Assembly (NCBI GenBank): GCA_911728455.2
Contig: OU452221.1
Span: 2,756,290-2,820,289, forward strand
Source: Marthasterias glacialis
Taxonomy: Eukaryota > Echinodermata > Asteroidea > Forcipulatida > Asteriidae
Direction: 5' to 3'
DNA: 64,000 nucleotides
Below the pieces are notes generated by a model, which saw nothing but the letters and a program-made list of their open reading frames with translations, was not told where the DNA came from and made no database searches. This document shows positions 22,301 to 34,300 of this stretch, piece by piece (position 1 is the first letter of the stretch; every line of letters starts with the position of its first letter). Made by a program: the position numbers and the translations under genes.

Positions 22301-25300
22301 AGCAGCTCTGGTAAGTTTAGTTGGAACTCATTGGCAACCATAGAGTTATATAAAAGAACTAGAGGGCGTACAAAACCATGCGACATGGCCTGACAAGAAG
22401 CAAACACAGCGAACATTTTCTACGTGGACATTCATACGCAATCCAGTTGGTAAGTGATGACGTTTTGGAGCCGGAAGTGCAGTGTAACGATTATTCATGT
22501 ACAAGTACTAGTATGTACATGTATACCATTCCTTGACATTGCATTTCCGGCTCCAAAACGTCATCACTTACCAACAGGATTGACCCATAGGGATTTTCGC
22601 CCATGGTGGGTCAGCGGAGTTCAGTGCATGATGTATTGAGGGCTCCCTTTAGTTCTTAGATCTATGTTGGGAACGTAGCTTGCTGCAGAGATCTGACAGA
22701 GGTGTCATTTTATGTACTTGGATGTTTAGTGAGGCCAGTTTTGCTAAGTACTGGAAATTCTTGCATTGCAGACATACTTCATCAGCCAAAACGGCATCTT
22801 TACATGTTGCACTTGATTGATTCATGGCAAAGTTTTGTGAAGTCATAGACAGTCTGTGTAGTATCCTTCACACCAATGACCAAATCTTCAGGTTTTTGAG
22901 GCAGACCATGGAGGCAAGACTGAAATTTTAGTTTGTGTGGCAGACATATGTGCATGTTATGACTGTCTGATTGGGTCGGACTTGACAGGCATAAGCACTG
23001 TCTGCATGAATTCAAAGACAAAGTAATGGACCAATACACAGTGCTCTGGCAACATCGGAGACCTATTTTGCATTGATCATATGCATATGCAGGCCTGATG
23101 CTTCATGGAGGTAATTGCCTCCGTTGTCCCCGGTCATTGCCTTGGCGTCTTTGAAATTTGTCGGTACAAATTTACAATTTCCTCCTAGAGGTGCCCTTTA
23201 CCAAGGAAGAAATGCCTTGGTGCCCTTAACCCTGCCAGTTATGAACCACTGTTGAAGACCTTGGTCACCACTCTTTTATTCCCACTTCTTTTGTTTGTTC
23301 AGTGGACCACTGTTGTTGAGAACGCTGTAAAGATAGATTGGACTGAATGTATTTTAAGGTTCTTTTTAAAAATTCTACATACAAAAATGTACAAATCATT
23401 TTTGGTACATGAAGTATGATATTGTTATTTGCCCACCTTGAGTCGCAATTTGGAAGCCCATCTGGATAATGCCAATGGTCGATTTCAGACTTCTTGAGTT
23501 GTCGTCTTCCCGCTGTCATTTTCTAAAAAATTGAATGACTTTTTACCATTATGATTAATTTGATAAACCGCAGACTGATGACCAATTACATTATTAGATG
23601 TACAGTATGTATTTCACAGCAAGATGATGACATTTTTATCAGATTTCCATATGTGGATAGTGAAAATGGAAAAATGAAAACATTTCTTGTTTACATAAAA
23701 TGTCTTTGTCCATTGTTGTCTAGAAAAAATGCCATAAAACACATAGACCCTACGTCGTAAACTTTTCCCCAAAATATAAATTCTCATAGATTTTATGGAT
23801 GCTACATTTGTGTATTATTTAATCTCAATGTGAAAGGGTTGTGTTGGCCTGCATATTTTGTGTCGGTAAAAATATTAATCCATAAAATGAGAAGGAAAGG
23901 ACAGACTACCGGCCTCCATTGTGCTCCAATTGAGGGAATTACATGATGTAATTGCTAAATATGGAGATGTAATGGGGGGCCTCAAATATATAGAAGTTCA
24001 CATTTGGTGCAGATTACCTCCATTACATGGACATGGGCTTATCATTGGACTCGATACACAGAGGTTGCTGAGTGACTCAGTCCGTTTGGATCTGTCTCTA
24101 AATCTCATTGGTGACTCATCTCTCAGATGGCTGCTAGCCAATATACAGATTTATAACACACCTCTCCCTGGTTCTTTATCCTGATTGGCTGAAACACGGT
24201 CGCATGGGGCGAACTAATATAGCCTAGTGCATGAAATCTGCACCACATGCACCGCACGCGCTTCATTTGGGGGGAAATAGTTCGCAAAGCGGGAAATAGT
24301 TTCAAAAACCCCAAAACTATTGACTGGTAAACGCTGCCCTCAAGAGAACGAAAATGGCGGCGTCTGCGGATCGAGAAGAATATCCGGCGAAAAAAACGCG
24401 ATTTACTCTTCTAACAAACATTTTGGACTGAGGTGTTTAATAAAACACATATGAAATGGCATTATTCGGGCAATAGTGCACGTCTATGCACTCCTCGGGT
24501 CTGTGAGTGACCAGGAGAGGGTCCTACTTCCCTTGGCCTTCGGCCTCGGGAAATAGGACCCTCTCCTGGTCACTCACAGACCCTCAGGTTGCATAGACGT
24601 GCACTATTTTCCTCATTGCCAGTCCATATGTGTATAATATTAAAAGCATGTGAGTGCATTGTCGCAGAATGTTATCACAAGATGAAAACTGGACTTTTCC
24701 ATTTCATGAGGACGACTCCTTGTAGACACCAACCTTGTATGCCGTGACAAGACCTTGCCTTGTTTGGACGAACGGGTGGGAACGATTATTTTAAGAATGA
24801 TTCTGCAAATGAAGTGTCAAAAATCAATGTACACCATCCAAAAAGTAATGATGTAGGACGGGCCAACGTTATGGCAGTAAATCATTGCAAAATAAAGTAT
24901 GACGCGTGACGAGTGGTCCACCAATCAAATGACCAGGGTCTGTGTATGTGCGGTATATAATTTGTATTGGTGGCCATGTCACAGACCTTATGTATGTACA
25001 TGTACCATGATCTTTAATTTAGGCCAAGTTTGCACAAGGACCATTTGTGGATGAGAGGCCAATATTGCCTGGTACCCAACACATGTTTTTGAGCATGAGT
25101 ACCAGTTAATATATAGGCTGCTCGTCAACAAAATGTCATTGTGTGAACTTGGCCAATGTTGGGGAGGGGGGGGGGACAATCCTCACCCTGCCTCCCCAAA
25201 CCCTGATGATAAAAACATGCAGCTGTTCTCTGAGGAAAGCATTTGAATGTCACTGTGTGTACAGAAGGAGTGTCTAAAAAGTTCATTTATTTCTCTCATT

Positions 25301-28300
25301 TTATTACTTATAATAGATGACGATGACAGGACCAGCAAAAGTGGCAGCCAGAGTGGCCAAGATGGCAAAAGCGGCCAGCCACAACAGGGTATTTCAGGTA
25401 TGCTCAGAGATTTACACTTTTATAAACAAGTCTGTTTGGCCACATTAAACACTGCATAGATCATGTAACCTTTGTTTACAAAAAGAGTGGGCCTTGTACA
25501 CGCCAGGGCATTTCCTGGCAGGCAAGTACTACACTGGTCAAGTAAATTCAAGAGTTATAAAAGTAACAGCTGAACAAGTTTTGAGATGTGCTCCCTTTCT
25601 TCATATCAAAAATTGATAAAAATCAGACTCTGCGATCTCCATAAAATATCAGATTGAATGTTTTCTTCAGTTGGGCTGTGTACAAATCATACCAGCAGGA
25701 AGTCCAGGCTTTGTGGTTATTTTGTAAAACATCTCACATGTTACGTGGTCTATACTCAGTGCTTTCCCAAGTCCTGCAGAAAAACGAATCCACATTTATA
25801 CTTCTCGGGCAGGATTCGAACCCACGACCCCCGCCATTCTAAAGCAGATGTCTTAACCACTAGCCCACCAAGCAAGCCTGGTGACATGGGGCCAGTTGAA
25901 ATTCTGTACTCTCTGATTCAGTCATACTAACAATCAGGGTATGCCGTTAACTTTTTCGGTGACAAGCCAGCAGGACCAGTCAATTCACTAGTTCAGCTCA
26001 TATTTCCTAGTAAATAGGGATGCTTTTCAACACTGAACTAGCCAGTCGGACCACTCGGAGAAAATTCTGACTGGTCCTCAGGTGTTTAAACTAGCATTTG
26101 GCCAGCAGACCACTGTTAACGGACAGCGCTGATAATCATTTTTTCGGTTTGATAATTTTCAGAGGAAGTGAGAGCCTACACAATTGTGGAGCTGGAGAAA
26201 CGACCAGGAGTTGGGTTCGGGCTGACGGTATCAGGTAAGCAAAAGATTTTAAACTAAGAAAAAATAAAATTGTATGTTTTTCTCCTGTGTGAGTTAGTAT
26301 ACAAGTCATGCCTGCAGAAAAATACAGGATCTTTGGTCTAGTGACCCAATTCACCTGATGTCGTCACCCACGGTTGGTTGGGCCATTTGGGGAGTCAGAT
26401 ACCCTATGTGTTACTCTGCAGTATGTATTTGAGGTTGAGGCGATGTCCACGTTTCTTAGACAGGCATCAGATCTTTACATGCACTTTGACTCCCAAAATC
26501 AGGGTTGTGAGACTTCAGCTTTTTGTGTTTAGATTTTTGCTCGAGATTTCACCTTTTTGTGCACCTGTTCTGTACAAAGCTATGTGAACTTTTTAAATGT
26601 CAGCTTTTTGCAAGCTGTTTTCAGTTGTTATTTTTTGTGGCCACTCACACCCTTGCAAAATGGCAGACCATGGGCAGAGAGAAGCCGCATGCGACATCAG
26701 TGCAAACAGTCTATAAATGTAAAGTCACATTGAGCCATGTGGTTTGACGGTCTCTATTACCATATCACTGCTTCTTGATCAACCCCTGCCAACACAAATC
26801 ACTCTCACGAAATACCCCCCTCAGGACATTTGCTTGAAAACCTTAACAAGTTTTTTTGTATAAGTTCAGGGCCTGATTGCTTAGTGTTCAGGAAACAAGC
26901 TTCCTGTCAAAAGAGAGACCCTCTGCTAAATTTGATATCTTTTGTAAGTTGGATCGAGAGAGTGAGCTCATTAGTTCCGGTTGGGTTACAATATTTCCTG
27001 TTGTAGAAGTCGCGAATTGTGGAAAAAGTTATGAGGAGAGATCTTGTCAAAAAAGGTTCAGCTAGGGCTACGCTACCCAAAACGGTTTCATTATTGTTCA
27101 TTGGTAGAGTGCTTTTGTAAGTTCAGTTGTGCTGGAATGGCAAACAGTTTTGTTCTGACCAAACTGTGTCAAATGCTTTTGAATATCTTAGTTTGGGATC
27201 AAGATGAAGGGATGTTAACTCTTACCCTCAAAAATTCTTTCTATATCATCTTTGCCGAACCCAACTAACAATTTGTTGTTGAGTGACCTAGGAGAGGAGG
27301 ATATTGAAGAATTAAAGTCACCTGTAGGTAAAAAGGCCTAGGGAGTAAGGGTCAAACATACCCAGGCCTTGATCTTAACCGAGGCCACCGAGGCCATTGG
27401 CCTCATGCCCTGTCGAGTTGGCCAGCATGCCCTTCAGAAAAATTGCACTGTCACTACCAACTTGGCCAGCATGCCCTTGTAGAATTTCTCTGATTTGGCC
27501 AGCAAAGGCCTGCCCCCGTTTTTCTTAAGATCGAGACCTGCATACCTGATTTTTTGTGTACAGAATTTCAACCAAATTTGTTAACAATAGAGGGTCTGAT
27601 ATAATAATGTATATACCGTTTCGAAATGATTAGGGTAATTGTTTGACAATTGAATTTTTGCATTGAGTCAGTGAACGTGTTGTGAAAATGGTAACATGAC
27701 TGACTCACATCAGACAAGTCCGGTGGTTGGGGGTAAGTTTACTGGCCCGATGCTAACAGCTCAGGCCTGTGGTCCAGTGTTAGGCTGTGTCTGAATAGAC
27801 CGTTCCGGCCTGTCAATCAAACTGTGCGCATTAACCAATTGGATCACACCTTTTGGTCATGTGACCTTAGTCAAACTCGGTCACACGTGCAGCGTAAACG
27901 CACAAAAACTAAGGTGTGTGGGCGGGGCTTGTCGCCGAAGCCGGAACGGTCTATTGGTAGCTATGGCTATGGCTACGGCTGGATCACCATGCCATCATGC
28001 GTTGAAGTATAGGACGGCCTTAGGAATAACCCTAGCAACAGCCGTTGCCATAGCTGTTACTGCCAATTCAGATACAGCCTTAATTTCAAGCCTTGAATGT
28101 AGGAATTGATACACTACTTCCAGTTTTAGTTTCAAAAGAAAAAAAAAAGAACCATACATATATTGTAGATAACATTACCAAACACACACAGGTATGTTTA
28201 TAGTGCAGACCGCGGACATCCCTTTGTTCTCCCATTGTTTGGACTTAGTTTTTTTTAGCAACGTCCCCATTGGTTTTGTACATGAAACATACTGAGGACT

Positions 28301-31300
28301 GTCCTCGGTATGTCATTTTCCCAGATCCCTTTTGTTAAAGTCCTCGGTTTGAGTGCCCAGACATGCCCAAACAAAATAAAGACAGACTTAAACTGCTGAC
28401 ATTGCTTTTATTTAAATTATACAATTCAATTGAGTGGAATTTAACTCCATCCTAATGTACGCACACACACACCCACTCACACCTACCCTAATTGCTTGAG
28501 GAAAAGTCACATTTCCTTTGGGCTTGATACAAATGGGTATTTATAGCGAATTCCTATTTATAGGAAGTTACATAAATGAACCATGTCGACTGACGTGCGT
28601 ATGTATCTGTACTTGTAATGAACGAGTGTCACTGAACAAGTGCAGATGTACATGCAAAGGTCATGGGGTCATGTGGTAACCATTACAGGTACCTTTTCAT
28701 AGCTTAGTCTTTGATAAGTTGCACACAACCTAATACCATCTTGGCTGGTAATCCGTCTCAACTGTGAAATCTTTGTGCAGTTTGAGTGGCTCTGAGATCC
28801 TTGGGAGCTATTTCTTGTTGATAACCTTTTAGAGCGTTGATGGATTGTTTATGTTTTCATGTGGTTTATTATCACCAAGAGAAGGCCATGCATGGACTAC
28901 AGAGATTAAAACATGTTGTGAAGGCCAGTTTATACTTACGTGTGCCTTGTGAAACTGTAACAGTAGGCTGGCATCCCTTTTTTTTTTTTTTAAAGTAAAG
29001 GGCAATCAATTAGTGAATGTCGGAGGAAATATTCGTCATGGCTGTGAGGCAGTGACCAGGGCCCAGTTTCATAGTTAGAGCTTCTTTGGCTGAAAATATT
29101 GCTTAAAAAATTTCTGTTGAGCAGAAATGAGCAGGATACCAGTCACAAATTGCACATGTGACATGGTAGTTTGGCCAGTAACCTTATTCTGGAATAAGCA
29201 TAATTTTGTTGTGCTTGGCTGCATTTTGTGCTTAAGCAGCACTATGAAATTGGCCCTGGTGCCCAGTTTCATAGAGCTGCTCAGGCCAAACAAAAAAATT
29301 TGCTGAGCATGAAACAATTTTGCTTACCAGAATAAGGCTACCAGCTAAAATACCATGTGACATGTATCATATGTGACTGGTATCCTTATAATTTTTTTGC
29401 TAAGCAGGTTGTTAAGCAATATTTTTGCCTTAAGCGAGCTCTATGAGATGGTGCTGAGCAAGTTTTTCTACTAAGCAAAACTTAGCAGGGAACCACTCAC
29501 AAACAATATACATTACATGGTATTTTGGCTGGTAACCTGTTTCTTCTAAGCAAAATTGTACCTTGTAAGCATGTTTTTCGCTTTAAACAACTTTACATTA
29601 TTGGGCTTAGGACCAGATCCCGATAGCTCCTGTGATTGCCATTGAATTCATACTTGATGTTTCATTTAGTGACCAGTATCTTTACTTAACAAGGAAAAAA
29701 AATGTACGTGTTAAAAAAAAAACACCAAACAAGCAACATCAACAAAAATGACCAAACTGCTGTTGCAAACTGCTCACCAACCAAAATAACCTGCGGTGCA
29801 AAAATTGGTATGTGTAATGTCCTGACACTTCAACCAGAGCAGAGTCTTTGGCAAAGACTAACATTACAAACATTAACATGGAAGAAATGATTAAAGAAAG
29901 GTCTCAAAATGTGTGCTTGTTTGCTTGATAGACCGATCCATTAAGCGCTGCTGCTAGCGTATTGACCAATCACAGCCTTGACAATGCCACTGCAAGTCTG
30001 ACAAAAGTCTCACACGTTAAAAATCCCATTAGAAAAGTAAACAAACCGCCGCCATTGTTCTGACACACAACAGCACACACAACTGTACTGACAGTGTTCC
30101 TGTCTGCATTGTTCTTTGGATTCGAGGCACTGCTCAAAAGGCCACAAAACTAAATCTATACTGTTCGCGAAAACATGTCTGTGTGTGTACTCGATACGTG
30201 TGTGCGTTCACAACCGAACCACCGCTGCAATCAGGGCAAGAAAGTCACATCCATGTACTGTTGCTAAGGTAGGCGGGGCTTAATGGATCGGTTTGTTGTG
30301 AATGCATACTTGGTCTAAAAGTAGCACCTTAAATTTCCCTTTCTTTTTTTCCTATGAACAGGTGGTATTGACAAAGATGGCCGCCCACGGGCAACCAACA
30401 TGCGCACTGGTGGTGTGGCCCAGCGTAGTGACCTCTTACAGATAGGTGACCTCATCACGGCGGTCAGCGGCATCAAGACGGCAAAGCTCAAACATGAAGA
30501 TGTCATCAATCTCCTGAAAAATGCCGGGGACCGAGTGTCGTTGGAGATAGAGTATGAAATTCCCCGAGCAGGTGTGTTGTAAGAATTGACATAATTTGAT
30601 AAAATGTCCTCACAATTTTACTCAAAATGCGGTAGTTTTGAGGCTCAAATCTGTGCCGAATAGCGAGATGTGATGGAGCAGCCTAAGAGTATCAAACTCA
30701 TTTTCTGTTGGCTGAGTGGAAGGAATGTGGGTTTGATTGAGACCAGGGCCCAATTTCATAGAGCTGCGCAAAAAGTAGCTCAGCACCAAAAAAAACCGTT
30801 ACCAGACTGGGTTTACCAGTCAAAATATCACGTTACATGTACAGTTTGGTAAGCAGGAAATTGTTAAGCAATATTTTCTGCTTAAGCAGCTCTGTGAAAT
30901 TGGGCATTGGTTTTGACATTTGTGTCCTTGAGAATGACACTTTTCTATAATTGCTTCTCATCACATAGGAGTACATGTAAATGAGTACCTACAAGGGTAT
31001 AAATTGTCAATGTGAATGATTAGTAACCTGTGAGCCCATTTGGCTGCCGATGCTGCATACTCCTAAGGAGTTGAGAAAGTTCCAAGAATGCTTGTAAGGT
31101 CCAATGAACAGGAGAAATAATACTTTAAATCACTGTAAACCATGTCATTATGTGGGCCATTTGGCTGCCGGTGCTGCATACTCCTAAGGAGTTGAGAAAG
31201 TTCCAAGAATGCTTATCAGGCCCAATGAGCAGGAGAAAGTGTTAATCACTGTCAACCATGTCAATCTGTGGGCCATTTGGCTGCCGGTGCTGCATACTCC

Positions 31301-34300
31301 TAAGGAGTTGAGAAAGTTCCAAGAATGCTTGTAAGGTCCAATGAACAGGAGAAATAATACTGTAAATCATTGTAAGCCATGTCAATCTGTGGGCCATTTG
31401 GCTGCCGGTGCTGCATGCTCCTAAGGAGTTGAGAAAGTTCCAAGAATGCTTGTAAGGTCCAGTGAAAAGGAGAAATAATACTGTAAATCTCTGTAAACCA
31501 TGTCATTATGTGGGCCATGTGGCTGCCGGTGCTGCATACTCCTAAGGAGTTGAGAAAGTTCCAAGAATGCTTGTAAGGTCCAATGAAAAGGAGAAATAAT
31601 ACTGTAAATCATTGTAAGCCATGTCAATCTGTGGGCCATTTGGCTGCCGGTGCTGCATACTCCTAAGGAGTTGAGAAAGTTCCAAGAATGCTTGTAAGGT
31701 CCAATGAAAAGGAGAAATAATACTGTAAATCACTGTAAACCATGTCATTATGTGGGCCATTTGGCTGCCGGTGCTGCATACTCCTAAGGAGTTGAGAAAG
31801 TTCCAAGAATGCTTATCAGGCCCAATGAGCAGGAGAAAGTGTTAATCACTGTCAACCATGTCAATGTGTGGGCCAGAAGAACAAAATTCTGCAGTGAGCA
31901 GCGTCATGAAATTGGTGCCCCGTGATTGACCAGACTTTTTCCCTGTATGACAATTACTTGTGTGTTTTGTTTTAGTTCAAGACAATGGTGTCACAGTCAC
32001 TTCCAAAAATGTTGAGATGCGATTGGCCAAGGAAGACGGTAGCTACGGTTTCACGATAAGGGGTGGAGTCAATGCCAATCCCAATAAGACACGACCTTTG
32101 ACGATCACTCACATCAGGTCTGGGGGGCCGGCGGATAGGTAAGGGAAAGATGTGCTGCCATAGAGAAAAATGGTTTATAGAGAAAATAATAACATGATAG
32201 TTTTACAGACATGATAAGTGCTACAGACGATAGACCGATCCATTAAGCCCCGCCTACCTTAGCAACTGCATATGGTGTGATTTTCTTGCCACAATCACAG
32301 CAGTGGTTCGGTTGCGGCCACACACTCGTATAACGAGTATTCGATACACACGCATGGTTTTTCGTGAAAGGTATGGATTTAGTTTTGTGGCCTTTTGAGC
32401 AGTGCCTTGAGTCCAAAGAATGATGCAGACAGGAACACTGTAAAAACCATTTTTACACGACTGTACAGTGGGATTTCCACCACCAGAACTTTACAATTTT
32501 TTAAACAAAACAAAACAAAAGTTATTACAGTTGTGTGTCAGAACAATAGGGGCGGTTTGTTTACTTTTCTAATGGGATTTTAATGTGTGGGACTTTTGTC
32601 AGACTTTCAGTGGTATTGTCAAGGCTGTGTCTGGTCAATACATGTACGTTTGTAGGCGAGGCTTCATGGATCGGTCTATTGTTTTAAAGTTTGATTGTTA
32701 GATGTTTATTGAAGCAGTTACATTACTGACACAATTATTGTTATTATTATTTTCCTCGCCTCTTTCCCAAGGGACGGCACTTTGAAGGTGGGAGACAGGA
32801 TCATGTCAGTGGACGGAATCAACCTCTCCAACTTGACCCACATGGAGGCCCTGAACACCATCAAACAGAGCAGCACGGATGCCACATTCCGTGTCGATTA
32901 CGACGTCTCTATCATGGGTGAGTTTCCCTGTCGATAAAGGGCGCTTTTTGTCGAAGACCATAATAACATGACCTGGAGAATGCTAAGGTCATGTCCGAAT
33001 TAGTGGCTGTGGCTTGATTGTTACATGAACAAGCGCTGAAGCATAGGATGCCCATAGCAACAACCTTAGCAACAGCCGCAGCTGTAGCTGCAGCCGCCAA
33101 TGTCTGATGTACATGCCCTCTATGTCAGCAGTAGACAAAGAATTTCAATACTATGTGGGATGATTGTATGGCAAGATTAGCTGGATTGACCAATGGGGAA
33201 GCTGAATTTTGACATACAGTGAAAACGACTACTGCATAAACTAGCCTCTCAATGGGACTCAATAGGCCTTATTTTTGACTGCAAGAGGGCGCCCTTTGGG
33301 GGTAGATTGGGGGTCAAACCATAAAAATAGTGTGGTCATCCAGATGCAGTTAGACTTCTAATAAAGCAGGTAATATACAATTTTGGAGGTTTTTTTATTG
33401 ACAGTTTTGCATGGTAATCAGGGTAAGAAAATTGCTTGGAAAATTTGTATTTTAAATGTTTTGAAGTATTTGTGTACTTTGAAAATGGAATTAGTATTGC
33501 GCCCTCTTGCCGTCAAAAATACGGCCAACTGGACGAGAAGAAAAACAAGATGGCGTCACCACAAAGGAGATCCATAGATAATTTGTGATGCCCCCACGCC
33601 AAGTTCAGGCATTAGAAATAGGCAATCAAAACATCAGCCTTGTTATCTATGTGATGTGATGTCTTAAACATTCTACGATGTTGAGAAATACAGATTTTCG
33701 AGATCGTAATTAGGGGGTTATTTGAAATCTCTTATTCTCATCTACTTGATGAGCAAATAAACCCAGTTTTTAGTATTGCCAAGTGCCTGGTTTTGGCAAG
33801 GAGTGTCACATATTGTCATTGAAGTTGGACCCCGTTTCAAATAAAACAATTTCACTCTCATTTCTTTTACAATGATGACTTAAACAATTCTTTGTTTACT
33901 AACCATAATATCCTTCTTTAATAACAAAGCACCATGGACTCCTGCCTAAAAAGGTACATAATCTCAAGTTATTGTCACATTATTTGATGTTATTGTTTCT
34001 AGTGAGTATTGTGTAATTGTTCTCATTATTGTGATCCAGTCTTAACCAGTTGCCACCGGAAATCTTCCATTTTTTACCGCCCAGCCTGATGGGATTATTT
34101 CTCTGAATTGCCGGAATCATTTTACTTTGAGAGGCACAAAGAAATCTTGACTTGACAAAGCCAAGAGAACGAAGATTCTCTTTATAATGCCTGGATTTTT
34201 CTCTATTGAGAAAATGCCAGAAAAGTGTACTGTGAATTGCAAAACCTCGGCCATGAGCCATGGCATAGGATTGGAACTAACCAATGCTGGATCCCTGGTT

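Larger units (their letters stand above)
22311..25316. other. Intron between exon 1c and exon 2
   Basis: Holds the foldback 22442-22580, a dispersed repeat 23085-23240, an AT-rich stretch 23270-23900, a foldback 24457-24620 and a TIR element 25021-25155. No coding sequence recognised. Confidence 0.65.
26235..30361. other. GRIP intron 3
   Basis: 4.1 kb: family F relative (about 26345-26500), MITE E (27363-27540), TIR element (27794-27955), three adjacent family A MITEs (29060-29595) and a family B TIR element (29929-30294). Confidence 0.65.

Noticed and set aside
25389..25397. Alternative exon 2 donor at 25389
   Set aside because: In phase but with a poorer consensus, and using it removes the GIS residues that align with the mammalian IPEEF segment.
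31300..31760. Three near-identical 72-codon minus-strand frames
   Set aside because: They are the same frame in successive 121-bp repeat units; no protein features.
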